Below are positions 1 to 11,887 of a DNA stretch of 64,000 bases, one piece after another. The stretch's first letter is position 1, and each line of letters starts with the position of its first letter. This DNA comes from Blastobasis lacticolella (lineage: Eukaryota > Arthropoda > Insecta > Lepidoptera > Blastobasidae): positions 17,860,122 through 17,924,121 of the forward strand of contig LR990044.1 of NCBI GenBank assembly GCA_905147135.1. The letters run 5' to 3'. The notes beneath the pieces were generated by a model. The model saw nothing but the letters and a program-made list of their open reading frames with translations, did no database searches and was not told the origin of the DNA. The position numbers and the translations under genes were made by a program.

Positions 1-21
1 AACTTTAGTTCCTCGTTCCTC

Positions 22-330
22 GTTCCTCCTCGCTTGGAGGCAAATTGGAGATCGTAGTTTTGAAAATACTCAACAGAAAATGCTGCTGCCCATTTTCGGG
101 TTAATGGAGGTGGTTTAATGGCTCGATTATTGTACTAAATTGTACAATATTCCGAAATATATTTACGGAAATAAAAATTATTTATTGATATGGACATTAA
201 ATACCTCTTTCCCTCGTTAATGAAGAGGGGCGTAAGAAAGTAGAAAGGAAACACACAGCCTGCCTTTATTACCTACATTAGTAGCCTTTTACGACACCCG
301 TAATGGATGGTGTTGGTGCTATATGTAGGG
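22..330 (-). repeat. Dispersed repeat family A, partial and interrupted
   Basis: Minus-strand fragments of family A occur at about 22-100 and 255-330, separated by unrelated AT-rich sequence. The recognisable parts are the 'ttggagatcg' block, the 'atgctgctgcccatttt' block and the 'cgacaccc...ggtgttggtgctat' block. The full-length reference copies are 51299-51553 and 57710-57962. The copy looks old and was probably broken by a later insertion. Confidence 0.55.
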
Positions 331-2261
331 TTGCCAACATTTTTCAATAAAAATAAAGTAGATTTTCATATAGGGTGTCAAAAAAAATATTGTGCATGTA
401 AAAAATAAAGAGTCCTTTATTATTTTTATTTTTATTAGTAGAGTATTTTTATAATAGAAAAAAGTGTAATTTCTGGCCAAATTGCTTTGCCAAAGTGTTC
501 CCGCTGTATTACTAAAATATAGTAGATGTAGCTATCTACATTTCCCTCAGCGGGTCGCCACTCGGCCAATATCCTTCGGTATCCATTATTGCATTATTGC
601 CTTCCATAAACTTCTCGTATTCGCGTTGCTGATTGACATAAACATTTATTTATTTATTTGTATTTGTATGATGTTTACATGAAGACAAAATCTCGAATTA
701 TAAATCATTTATTCTCTAGTGTTAGAGAATGTTAAGTTCTTAATGACTTTAACTATGACAGTCGCAAGAACGTTGTTTAACTTTTATGCCGATTTTGAAC
801 GTTTTAGTTAGGCTGGCTGATGGTAATAATTTGATCTTATGCCAAAATCAAAGGCTTATAATACTTCACTTAGGTACACACTTATTTTTTCAAGTGTATC
901 TACACGAGTATGTTCTTTTAATTCAATCTAAATTTCTTCTGAAACAAGGTCACCTAACTTGTGCAAAAGACCATGTAATGTCTAATTTCCAGCTCGTTCC
1001 CACATTGCCGGCCGGGAGGGCGTTGAGTCAGGCCCCAATTGTACGCAAGGTCGCACATTGGTGCTGCGTACACTTTATTTCTGTACAGTACCGTAACTTA
1101 CGAGTTCCTATCATACAAATATTTTTTGAATATGTGTGTTTGGATATGTTAATTTGTAACTCAATACCGGGGGGCTTTTTTTGAATCGCTCGTCTCAATC
1201 GTATTTATCATACCGAAAATCAAAATTGAAAACCGTTCGATTCAGTAATAGAGCCTCAGGGCCTTAAGTCCGCAAAGTTACTAATGGCTCGATCGAGTTG
1301 TGGAATAGCTCAATAGCAGTTTGACACGTTTTTGGTATTCTTCTACTGTTACAACCGCGATCCAATTACAATTCAAACGAGCCATTCGTAAATTAGCGGA
1401 CGTGAGGCCCAGGTTAATAATGAATGTATTTGGATGAAGTTTGGTATGCAGATGGCTTGGACCCTGGACAGAATTATTGAAATCTGTGAGAAAACTTTAG
1501 CATTTCACTGTTTTTCATTATGGACTTTTTCATAAAATTCTTACAAAGAAGATCAACGCAACTACAATAGCAAAGCAAAATGAACACGATGAAGTCGCGG
1601 GCGAAAGCAAGTATTGCAATATATTTGTTCCACCAAATCGTGGTTGATTAATAAAGCTATCTCCAGTTATCTACAAAAGTTACTTGAAAGAAGTAAGTAG
1701 ACCATTGTAAATAAGCGTTCTTATGCAAAATATATATTTTAAGTGCGTACTCTGATACAGATTTTAGTAATTAGATAAGGCTATTTCTTGCTGGCAGGTA
1801 GGATGAAATGAAAGAAATCTAGGTTAAACTACATATTGTCTGCTTCTACGGTAGATACTTTTTAAATGCTACATTTTGTGCGTCGAATTGGCCAAAGGCT
1901 GATAATTTTATATTAACTTTCTCTTTGGATTATTGAAATCTAATAATAGCATGGCTGGGTAGCTCAAAAAAGGTATGGGATGTCTTTGGCGTCCGAAATT
2001 CGTCGTTTATTCAGTGATGATTCAAAACCTAGCATAATATGCAGTGGATATGCTCGATATATCGAGATCGACTCAATAACATGTCGGCAAATTGGTGAGC
2101 TGACTAAGCAATGGGAAGGATATAATGACAACGATGTTTGAAGGGTCGTGTGGTGAACCCCGTTCCGTTCACAAGTGTCGTGTTAGGCTACTAATTATGT
2201 CTCAGACCAGCTAGAACCTCAGTGGACCATAAATTGAGCTGTACCATTCTAGGTTGCGTAT
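331..2261. other. No gene recognised
   Basis: AT-rich sequence. The longest frame (786-1184, 132 codons) resembles no family I know and has no exon-like borders. About 960-1080 is more GC-rich but I cannot assign it. Confidence 0.4.
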
Positions 2262-2312
2262 TTTCAACACTGCGATCCCCAACCCGCCTGCCAAACGCGG
2301 TGATTATGGCTC
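2262..2312 (+). repeat. Family A fragment
   Basis: A short plus-strand piece carries the diagnostic family A block 'ctgcgatccccaacccgcc' followed by a 'tgccaa..cg...gattatggc' motif. Sequence on both sides is not family A. Confidence 0.5.
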
Positions 2313-2928
2313 CAATAATGTGAAGCAGGTTCAAATTCAGCACTGAACTAATACGGACTGTTGATGTGGTGTGTGGGCTGTGATGTTCGAAAGGATACTG
2401 TTTACTGCCTGGTTGACAAATTTCAGTCCCGTTCCAAAGTGAATCTGAGAGGATATTGTGGTTGCAGGCGTCTTCTGATAGAGAATTGGACGTTCCTCAT
2501 ATAGACTGTGAGACCTCACGGCGACTGCCGTTGGTTATCGTAAGTCATCGAGTACAAGAAAAATTCCACAATAACCTACGGCGCCCTCACAGTCTTATAT
2601 GATGATGATACTGGCCAATATAAGTGCGTACTTCATAATAAATGAAATGATTCATTTACCAGATGGGATGAAGTTATTTACACGCGTCAGACGAATGCGT
2701 CATGTTGTACTCCCAAGGTCGGTAACATTCGGTGCGGCTAGGATATGCTGAGCTACATCATAATGAAGCGTAGGTTTACTGATCGTGACAACTGCTGGTT
2801 GTACTAAGAATGACAACTCCATAAACTGCATCATCGATAGATTATCTATTCCTTTTCCAGATAACAAGAATCCATAGCGTTTGTATTGAAATTAATTAAT
2901 AAACAAAGATTTTATCATCACTGCCATA
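2313..2928. other. No gene recognised
   Basis: No frame, splice-bounded exon or named repeat is visible. The stretch leads directly into the family A copy that follows. Confidence 0.35.
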
Positions 2929-3162
2929 ATGGTCCACTGCAGGACTTAGAGCCTCTACCACGAAAGGGGAGGTTATAGCCATAATCTCCACGCTTGGCGG
3001 GCGGATTGGAGATCGCAGTGTTATAAATATGACAATGGAAAGCTCTGCTGCCCAAATGGGATGCAGACACTAGATATTTTGCCTATAAAACCTTAGTCGT
3101 CTTGTACGACACCCACGAGCGTAAGGAGTTGGTGCTATTCTACTCTACCGGACACCACAAGG
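2929..3162 (-). repeat. Family A, near full length
   Basis: Minus-strand copy running from 'ccactgcaggacttagagcc' to the 'ctctaccggacaccac' end. It keeps the order of blocks seen in the plus-strand copies at 37163 and 51299, and has several substitutions and short deletions. The block nearest the left edge corresponds to the 3' end of the repeat. Confidence 0.75.
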
Positions 3163-4471
3163 ACAAGATTTATCTTTGTGTATATCTAGTAATTCAAAAG
3201 CAATTATGATACCTACTATATATAGTTTTAAATGTATCGACAAACATAGAGGTAACCGGTTCGATTACAAACGTATGCTAGTAATTACAATACAAACAGC
3301 GCACAGTGAAGCAATGCCACGCCGTACGTGTAATATAAAGTGACACATTCCTCAATTGAGCACTGGGCTGCGCGAGATCTCGAATTAGCGGCAATTTGTG
3401 TCTCCGGCTGACTCACGCGCAGGTCTGGGTACAGCCAACTTTAGTCTCCGAACGGTGATTTAATGAACTTGTGAAATTATAACTCGATCGGAGAAAACCT
3501 CTTTAGGAGGAAGGAAGGAAGGAACGTCATTAGGAAGACAACTCAGCTTGTGATAATGAAGATGGCCTTGATAGATGGACTAATCGAGAGGCTGGAGTTG
3601 AATGGTGATTATGATAAACTTGTTCAATGGAGGACTTGTCCGAGGCCAGTTCACATGCTGTATGCGTCGCATAGTCAATCAACTCGATAAGAAGAAGAAT
3701 ATGCAACATACGACTGTCTCGATAGTGTCATTGCCTACTGCGATCTGAAAAATATGACTGGAGCTTTTTATAAAGAAAATACTTTTATCCATCACCAGGC
3801 ACCTTACCAACGGTGGAGATCCCAGGCATAGGCTTCTTTCTCACAAATATCGATACAAAGCGCTAGTCTGCCGTGTAGGGAAAGGCCTCCAGTTACCATT
3901 TCTGTTAAGCCAGGATCTACAGCGGCGACATAAGCAAGCCACTGCTATTATAGTTGGTATGCTACGTGTTTGAAAGCCTCTAATATACGTATCTCTTAGA
4001 ATTCAAACAGTTAAAGAAGGGTCAAATGAGATTAAAAATATATAAAGTATCATTGCTTTAATTTTGTCTTCGAAATTGATATTATGTAAAACCCTTCCGA
4101 GAGTTACAGTGTAATGCAAGACTAATGCAAAGTATGATGCGGAATAAGCTATTTATAATTTATGTTCATGTGAAACAGTGCGCTGCGGACTTTATAACCT
4201 ATAAGCATTTGCCGGCAATGAACTGAATCGTCTTCCCTTGGCCCAGTCTATACTACTGTCAGATATACCTCGAGTTCTTACATCATACTTCCAACTTGAT
4301 TTGTTTTCAGTGTGTGGTTCTAAACATCAACTGTGAATGATGATGAATGGAATATTTTGGTAGACAATTAACGATTGAATATTAGTACCTATTCAGTTAC
4401 ACAGAACAGCATTTATGTTGTTCTTTATCAACTTTATTATAAGTTTTAGTGCTACGCTATTAAGCAGATTA
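3163..4471. other. No gene recognised
   Basis: Nothing codes convincingly. About 3520-3720 is GC-richer and could be LINE-derived, but the frame is too broken to assign. Confidence 0.35.
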
Positions 4472-4779
4472 TCTTGGTGTTAATGTCCCGGTTGTGCTCT
4501 CGCAAACGAGGGCCTGGGGTCCGCCTTAACCATGATCTCGGATTGGGCAGATCAGGTAATTACAGAGGAGTGACTGCCGTCTGGCCTCCGTGACCCAGCT
4601 ACCTGATTGGACCATGGTTACACATTCAGTCGCCTGAATGTACAGGTTTCAATACGATGTTTTCCCTCACCGTAAGAACATCGGTTAGTAGTTAACTAAT
4701 GCACAAAAATTAGATGGGATTCGAACCCAGTACTCTCGCTTACGAGTCGGATACCTTAACCACTCAGCCACCGACGCTT
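4472..4779 (-). repeat. SINE family B, tRNA-like head, full length
   Basis: Minus-strand SINE. The head at about 4710-4779 reads, on the minus strand, as a tRNA-like sequence with a 'gggttcgaatccc'-type B box and an A-box-like 'tggctgagtggt'. The body includes the 'gtgagggaaaacatcg' block and the 'tcacggaggccagacggcag' block. The element ends in 'acattaacaccaagat', the 3' end shared by all family B copies. The head suggests RNA polymerase III transcription at origin. Confidence 0.8.
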
Positions 4780-5871
4780 TACAAAAAAAACACAATTTTC
4801 TGTAATTATGGGTAGATAATTACTTAAATCGTAATCTAAATTATTAACAATGTGATTTACGAATAATAATAAAGCTTTTTCAAGAATTCTGCGTAATCTC
4901 AGTGCTTTTATTTAAGCTTAGGGTCACACTGTCCCACGTCACATGTTCAATGCTTCTCGTATCAAGTCTGCCACATTTGGCCATGCAGCCTACATTCGCA
5001 GCTGTTGTACAGTTTTTATGACTCAAAAGCTGTTGACACTGCAAAAACTTAATATTGGTCTGGGCTATACAGTAAGGCATGGCAACAACATCGTAATTTA
5101 CGATCGGTAGCAGTTCAGATAAGTTTATTAGCTAGTTGTGTCCCAAATCGCCTTAGATGGTATTTTGTGCGCAGCTAAATTGTCGGGAAGGTTGATAAAT
5201 GATAATCTGTTGGTTGTTTAGATTTTTTCTCGGCCCGTATCAGTAGAGACTTATACCAAATGGCAAATATGTAGTTATTGGAGAGGAGTTGAAGACCGTT
5301 AGTCTATTGATGAACTAGTCGACAACTAGAGTTTTTTATACATATTGTTGACGCCTTTTTGTGCACCTTCAATAAAGTTACACTTTCTGAAATTATTGTA
5401 GGTCGCTACTTTCTTTGTATTTTAACTGTTGCGTGTTTTATTTCTCCTCTTCAACTACAAAATCCCTTTAAACCACCTGTTCCTAAATAAAATATTTTTG
5501 AAACAGGCCTGAAATATTGAACACGAACAATTTTTCCGTAACTGCGCTCAGCACAAAGTAGTTACTTATGCGCAGGAGTTTGCGGTGACCGTCGCTCATC
5601 AACGACGCGGAATGTCAGCCATAATCAGCGCGGTAAGGTCTGGCCGGGTCATTAGTTGCATCACACCGCCCGCTCGCCATATGGCTGGGCACTAGTGTGA
5701 TAAAAACAGACAAAGAAGTAGGTAGGTAGGTGATTTTAAAGTTTTTGTGTATGTAGATACTTGTTGGTTGTCATTGCCATTTTGTGTTGAGTGTTTATAG
5801 AGTTATTTATTTAGACCTAAACTTATCTGTGTCAGGTGGAAAATAATAATTATAATGAATATCCTTGAACA
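4780..5871. other. No gene recognised; one GC-rich patch
   Basis: About 5560-5700 is richer in CpG than its surroundings and contains a good splice donor (GCG followed by GTAAGG) near 5631. It could be a non-coding exon of something unseen, but there is no coding frame to support that. Confidence 0.3.
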
Positions 5872-6052
5872 AATTCACACAATACCATCCTATCTCCAAG
5901 GTAAACAAAGCTTGTATTATGAGTGTTAGATAACTGATGAACTACTTATATACTTTTTTAAAAATATATACTTATTATTCATTCTAGACCCAGACTCGTA
6001 AGAGAAAGATTTCTGTGTGGCATATTAATCAACTGAACCACTCAGGTTGTCA
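5872..6052 (-). repeat. SINE family D, degraded
   Basis: Matches the copy at 54940-55186 block by block: 'aacaaagcttgtattatg', 'gttagataactgatgaacta', 'acttattatt', 'cccagactcgtaa' and, at the tRNA-like end, 'tgaaccactcaggttgtc'. The B-box region is deleted here, so the copy is dead. Confidence 0.7.
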
Positions 6053-7430
6053 AAATAAAAACATATTTGGTATTCCTCTTTTTCTTCTGTATATATGAGA
6101 TATCATGTAGAAAAAATATACTCATACTCTGATTGCACATACATATTTACATATATAGAGTATTAATATTATATACTAAAATATAATTTTAAAGGTATAT
6201 TATTAATAAAACAAGTGCCTCCTCTCTACCGGTATGCTGTGCCCGATCCGGGTCCATGTTGATACCCATTATATAATTTTGTATTATGTAAAATTACTAC
6301 CTTTGTAAAACACATGGAATGCTAAATAAATTGAAATTGAAATTGATAATTCGACTCAGTAAAATGACAATTAAGACAGTTATGCGTTATTACCTCAGGT
6401 TATTGCTTAAAACTAGCAGTTTATGACACCAATTTAAATTACTTTTTTACTACATTTTTAAATGCTTTTAGGAACCCTGTACTGAACTTAAGCCACCAAA
6501 AATATTCGTGGCACTCCGCAAAGAAAGTTGCAAGACGAGTTTGGAGGTATCGCATAGGTCGAGGGTTAGTCGAAGGCACTTTTGGCCCATGGACCGGTTT
6601 ATGAGCAGCGATTTCAAACCAGCCCGCAGTGTACTTTGAAAAGCAATGTGAAATTAATGTTCCAACCTGAATTTTAAGAGCGTATTTATAAGATTATATT
6701 ATATAAGTAAAATAAACTAGCCGTATTTTATGAGAACGTAGTTGTAAATGTCTCAAATGAAGCACATCATATCATATCAACATTGATTTATACGTTATAT
6801 GTAAAAGTCTATGCATAAGTTATAGGTACTAATGATTCCTTAAACATGTTTTTAAAGATCGACAAACATTTATATGAAACGTCTTAAAACATCAAACATC
6901 TTCACGATTAAGCCGACTAATCGTCATACTATGTGGTCTTCTTCAATAATTTTTCAAACCCAATGTAAAACAAGACCATTCCACCCGAAAAGTAGGCGCA
7001 AAACCTCGAAAGCAGAACAATATTGACAGCTATTATTGAGCCCATCAGGCCTGACAATCGAAGAAAGCCCCGTAAGTGTATCAAGCGCGGATGTCGCTGC
7101 GCAAATCGGCCGATGGCCTAAAAAGTCAAGTTTCACCGCGGAAACTGATATGGTTGGCACCGTTATATGTTGGCTACTTTGCTTTGGTACTTCGTGTCTA
7201 GAGATTAGGAGGTACAGTCAGAAAGAAGGGCAAGGTTGTTCATGTAGACACTGCATGATAACAGCGTTTGCGTAGTCTCTTTTATTGGTGTTTTGTTTTG
7301 GTTGGTTATGGGCGGCGAGGGCTTGTTGAAGAAGCAAATGAATTGCGTATGATGTCACCACATCACCAACAATATACTTGTGTCTTATTTGGATTAATCG
7401 AATAATATACTAGACGGACTGGTGACATGG
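6053..7430. other. No gene recognised
   Basis: AT-rich sequence. An 80-codon frame near 7036-7275 begins only with TTG and resembles nothing known to me. No exon-like structure is visible. Confidence 0.35.
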
Positions 7431-7439
7431 CGTGTACCA

Positions 7440-7617
7440 GGATTTAAGATTTTCATACAAATTTAAAACCCTGTGTAACTATGAAATAACATATTTTAAC
7501 GAAAATCTGACAAACCACAAGCATAGATATTGGTTTCTAGATTACATTTACAAAAATTTATTGGCTTTTATAGAAAATATGATCAAATTACGTTTGTATG
7601 AAGCGCACTGGAGCGAG
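7440..7617 (+). repeat. Repeat family F copy 1
   Basis: Shares with 58135-58350 a run of blocks in the same order: 'aatctgacaaaccaca', a 'tattggt' block, a 'ttggctttta' block, 'atgatcaaa' and a 'tttgtatg(a/g)agc' block. Only two copies are in the window, so its class cannot be assigned. No frame is conserved between them. Confidence 0.6.
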
Positions 7618-7624
7618 CTCGGGA

Positions 7625-7772
7625 GAAACTATAATAGGGTCACGGAGGTCAGATAGCAGTCGCTCCACTGTAATTAACTGATCTGTCAAATCCTGGATCA
7701 AGGGTCAAGGCAGATCCCAGCCCTCGCGCGATTGCACCACTGGGACATTAACGTCAAGTTGACCAAGTCATA
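7625..7772 (+). repeat. SINE family B, 5'-truncated
   Basis: Plus-strand family B body and tail: 'gggtcacggaggtcagat', 'tcgctccactgtaatta', 'tgtcaaatcctggatca' and the terminal 'acattaacgtcaag'. The tRNA-like head is absent, as expected from incomplete reverse transcription. Confidence 0.75.
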
Positions 7773-9639
7773 TTGGCAAGCGCTGTGTCGGAGCGCTACA
7801 TATTTACTGATCTACGAAGGTTCTTCTGGAAGGATGTTTTCAAGGCATTTAATAATTTTTTAGAAAAGTAGATTTACGACAATCGTAAGTGAAAGAAGTA
7901 TTAAGACCCCGCTACATGCGTGCCACAATTATTGTAGTCGTTAAAGTAAATTCCAATTGTCTTTTGGCAACGCGTGCGAATGATTGTCAATTAAGGTAGA
8001 GGCCGGGGGTTACGATTACCACCTCACTTTAATTCTGGTAACGACCGTTAGCTTTTACAGTTACCGCTGCTTTTCGCACGCCATACTTTCAAGGATTTCC
8101 CAATTAGAGACAGAGGATTACGGTGCTCAATTGAGCCAAAGTAAAAAATAAACTATTTTTATATCACAGAGGTCAGAGAGTCATTTAGAATCACAGAGGA
8201 CTATAAAATCGTAGTAGAATGTAGGATCAACCAATTCTATCCATTGACGCCTGACGGGTGTTGTGAGACGACTAATGTCACAGAGGTTCTCACGTGATTC
8301 GATGTTACGAATTCGACGTCACGCATCACGTCACGCCTACCCCTGTAAAAACCCTCGATTTCTTCGAATGTATAAATTTCCATACTTTACGGTAAAGGTA
8401 CCGTAAACAATCTCAAAAATATGTAACTACACAGATCAGAAAATTAAACCGCTAAACGATCTGAAAATCCCGTTTACAGAGAGATATCAATTTGTCCAAT
8501 TTAATAAATAATGCTGTAGCTCGTTCCGCCTGACCGACCACTCAAATTGGCAAAGCACAGACCTCGTCAGCACTAGTCTAAATACAGTCTCACAACTGCT
8601 CTCGACAGCTTTTCACACAATTGAAATAACACTTATTGCACGTACCTTCTCGTGGCTATCAAATAAACTGCAATGCTGTTAACCTCTCCACAAATAGAAA
8701 GACAAACGGTCCCACAATGTTTACCTTACCAATGTAATAGTTACTGTGTGCTAAGATTTTTTGCAACTATCTCTATTTATCATAGCAGTTAGCCGAGAAC
8801 CGACTTGTGTGGGATGTGGCTGTGTGACCTCAGTAACTCTATAAAAGGTATTCAGCTACCCACAACGAGCTGAATAAAGTTTCTAAAGACCACATTTGTG
8901 ATATGCGAAGGATGTCACCGCATCGTCTTTTTCGGTGATTGAAACTTTCAAACTTCTGAGATGTTTACTTTGTTAATGTTTGTTCTATGAAAGCACTTAA
9001 ACATCAGCATAATAAAAATATCATATCCGGCATATTTGTGGCATTCGTAAGGTATATCTCCTTCTGATATCGGGTATTGGCCTGCCTGGGAGTGCTATTT
9101 ATACAGTTAACTAGCGCCCGGGTCTATGCGGCTTTCTTTACAATAATATACATGTCTTATACATATAAATCATCCAGACAAATTCTCTACCTATGATGAA
9201 AACCGCATGTGTTTACGAAAAATATAGACGTGGAGAGCGACTTTGAGTATTTTCACATACGAATCTCCAATGAGACAAATTTAACTAAAAAGTATAAAAT
9301 TTAAACACGATTTGCTCTCTCATTTCTGTGAACATTGTGTGTGTTATTGAGCCAAGGTTATCAAACATTCCAGTTCGAAAAACATTTTTATCAATATGAC
9401 GATAGAGAGTGTTTTAGGCTATCAATAGTGTTTGTTTCATGTACTCATTCCATAAATATTTTAGTAGTAGTAAATAAAGAGTAATGATAGTTTGGTGGGG
9501 CAGTCGACCTCTACTTGTTATATTTGACGTATTTCAGTAATTTTTTATTAAGCTATAATAATACTAAATAGATCGTTTATTTTCTCCTAATAATTTACAG
9601 TCCACAATTTACATCCTAACACTTATGGGAGACCTAATG
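7773..9639. other. No gene; isolated TATA-like site
   Basis: There is no coding frame. Around 8838 lies 'ctataaaagg', a strong TATA-box match, with no obvious gene downstream. About 8280-8340 has several ACGTCA/CACGTG-type words. Both may be chance. Confidence 0.3.
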
Positions 9640-9756
9640 GGAGCTTAAGCTTGGCAAGAAGCCTGTATTTCAGGTCACGAGGCCTTTCAATATCAATTTC
9701 TGCTCGGCCAGGAATCGAACCCGGAACTTCTGCGAAACACAATAAACAACTGCGTG
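9640..9756 (-). repeat. SINE family D fragment (tRNA-like head)
   Basis: The stretch 'tttctgctcggccaggaatc' followed by 'gaacccggaacttctgcg' is the reverse complement of the family D tRNA-like head (compare 55106-55145). The remainder of the element has decayed. Confidence 0.55.
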
Positions 9757-10068
9757 GACAATCAAATTTTTTATAAATGATAGTTTAAGCTGGAGAACCT
9801 TCCTATTAATTTTGTATTTTCAAATATCGTCAAATAAAAGTCGATAAGCAATAAACACACGACATCAAACTTACTCCCTCGTTAAGTGTCAATTTACACG
9901 CGTACAACTGCTTATAGGAAACAATGTCAGGTCGTAAAAGTAGTCATACTGTGCATGTAGTTGAAAGACCCCTTTGTGCTCATGTGTTTTATGATAATGA
10001 AAGTTTTAAACCTTGTTTATAGGTACTTTATACGAAAGTAGTTTAATAGAGAACCGGCAACGACAACA

Positions 10069-10215
10069 ATGCTGACACTCGTAATACTTACAATTCTTTC
10101 TTTGTACAACACTTTTCATACGATTTTAGTAGTGACAGACGAAAAAACAGCTCATCTGATGGATCATGTCCACTTGCAACAAAAATACAGAGTAGTAAAG
10201 CCATTGGCACAGTGA
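10069..10215 (+). CDS. Small open frame with hydrophobic N-terminus, unrecognised
   Basis: An ATG at 10069 opens 48 codons to a TGA. The first 15 or so residues (starting MLTLVILTILSLY) are hydrophobic like a signal peptide or anchor, and the rest is polar with several His and Lys residues. I recognise no family. It could be a first exon of a secreted protein, but no convincing splice donor follows, and a chance frame is the more likely explanation. It lies in the presumed Unc-76 intron, on the opposite strand. Confidence 0.15.
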   Translation: MLTLVILTILSLYNTFHTILVVTDEKTAHLMDHVHLQQKYRVVKPLAQ

Positions 10216-10258
10216 GGACTAAGCTCCTATGACTAATGCATGTAATCTTTACTTACAG

Positions 10259-10890
10259 GAACTAAACTACGCAACGGATTTTGATGCGGTTTTCATTATT
10301 GTTTAGAGAACTACTTCCGGAAGGTTTGTATGTCTGATACTTGTATATTATAATAGAAAATACCCGAGAACACCCGTGCGAAGCCGTACCGTGGACTGGT
10401 CGCTAGAGATTATTAATTAGACTGACTACCTCAACCGGTTTTTTCGAACCGAAACGAAATGTCCTCAGAAAAATAATTTCCTTGTCATGTGCAATTTCTT
10501 TTTCTTTTTTTTAGGCAGCTTGATCACATTAAAGCGACCATGTCGCTCGATATAATTACACTTTTACAAACATGAGTTTGAGCGAACCCACCCTAACCAA
10601 TTTAGATTCATAGTTGTCAGGCCTCCCTCGACAGAGGAAACGCCAGAGCACTATTACATGCCTAATTGAATATCATCGATTTAAATATTCTCCTGATAAT
10701 CCTATCCTATCTTACTAATATTATAAATGAGAAAGATTCCAAGGGTGGATGCATTTGTTACTCCTTCCCGCAAAAACTACAGAGTTGCTAATGATTAAAT
10801 TTGGAAATGATGTTGCTTATTGTCCAGAATAACAAATACACTATAATTTATCTCAATATTTAATGTGATTCCCGCGTGGAACTTAACAAT
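10259..10890 (+). repeat. Old dispersed-repeat remnants
   Basis: Two decayed pieces recall common lepidopteran repeats. One is 10259-10410 ('caacggattttgatgcggtt' leading to 'cccgtgcgaagcc'). The other is about 10700-10890 ('ttactaatattataaatg', then 'gcaaaaactac', then a 'ccagaataac' block). The resemblance is from memory of such repeats. I see no ends or duplications. Confidence 0.4.
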
Positions 10891-10974
10891 CGAAACGCTG
10901 ACGAACTCCGATATTTAAAAGTCTAAGTTTCAGAACGCGGCCACTCTGGGGTCGCCGCAGTCCAGAATTCTGAG

Positions 10975-11195
10975 AATCGTACTCGACAGGATCAGGACAT
11001 CGCATTCCCAAAACTGGAAATGCGGGCTTGGAACACATATTCTTGGCGTGTAAAGCGTTAAAAAACTCTCAGCTACAGACCAATATGGTCTGAGTGTCAG
11101 CTACGTATTTTCTGAGATTTTTATGAGGAAAAAGAATCAGTACCTCATTTCTATCTCTACTTTGGCGATTGTATTGTACACCGACAAAAGTCTGG
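10975..11195 (+). pseudogene. Possible decayed LINE C-terminal fragment
   Basis: In one plus-strand frame near 11095-11172 a stop-interrupted stretch reads CQLRIF, stop, DFYEEKESVPHFYLYFGDC. This resembles the Cys/His cluster found after the reverse-transcriptase or RNase H region of some LINEs (C..C..EES..H.....C). It is short and degenerate, so the assignment is tentative. Confidence 0.3.
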
Positions 11196-11698
11196 TGATG
11201 ATGATGTCTACTTTAAGTAATTTCATTAGATAAATTTTCTTTAAAAATGAAATTTAGAAAACAATTATCCTTTAAATAGGTACACTTTTTTAAAATACAT
11301 TAAGACTAGAGTTTTAAAATTGGATTTACATATTTTGCATAACTTGTATCCAATCAATATCCTACAATGTGAAACCGGGTGGAGGTCGCCAGTGGAAAAG
11401 TTTCCAGTAGGTACTTTCAATACATCTACTTGTGAGCATAAAATGGTTAACTGTATGAGTAACGTGATACGCCTGGAATTTGCGGTCATATTGACACCGA
11501 TAAGAAACAGGGTTAAGTTTAGGTCGCATACTTGGCCTTATCTCATTATTAATTTTGTATGCATCTTTTCATATTATAATTACCCAGTATTCGATACAGT
11601 TTATCTAGAGTTGAACTTTTTATATAAGGAAAAAGTGAATTTTTGAACAAAAGGCCCGCAAATCCCGAAGAAAGTGCTGAAATTAATGATCTGTTTAA
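11196..11698. other. No gene recognised
   Basis: Overlapping frames on both strands (11265-11489 and 11320-11646) have no recognisable family and no exon-like borders. Confidence 0.35.
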
Positions 11699-11887
11699 AC
11701 TGACTAGTCTTATTTGGTGAACAAACAATGCTCAAAATCACGACTTGCCGTATCAATCACGCTACGTAAATTGTGTAAAGATGTCTTAAATTGTACAAGA
11801 AACATATAAAATGTGAATTTCAACGAATATTGCTGAAAATTATCCATTTAAATACACAATTTCCATAACCAAATAAGACAAGTCAGT
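11699..11887. mobile_element. Short inverted-repeat element (MITE-like), 189 bp
   Basis: The two ends are 20-bp inverted repeats with one mismatch: 'actgactagtcttatttggt' at 11699-11718 and 'accaaataagacaagtcagt' at 11868-11887. The interior is AT-rich and non-coding. This is the shape of a MITE. I could not define a target duplication, so the superfamily is unknown. Confidence 0.55.

Noticed and set aside
786..1184. A 132-codon plus-strand frame
   Set aside because: No recognisable family, no exon borders, and composition follows the surrounding AT-rich DNA.
5560..5700. A non-coding exon or CpG promoter
   Set aside because: Only GC content and a single donor-like site support it. There is no partner acceptor or frame.
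8838..8847. A TATA-box promoter
   Set aside because: A good match to TATAAAAGG but nothing downstream looks like a transcript or coding exon.
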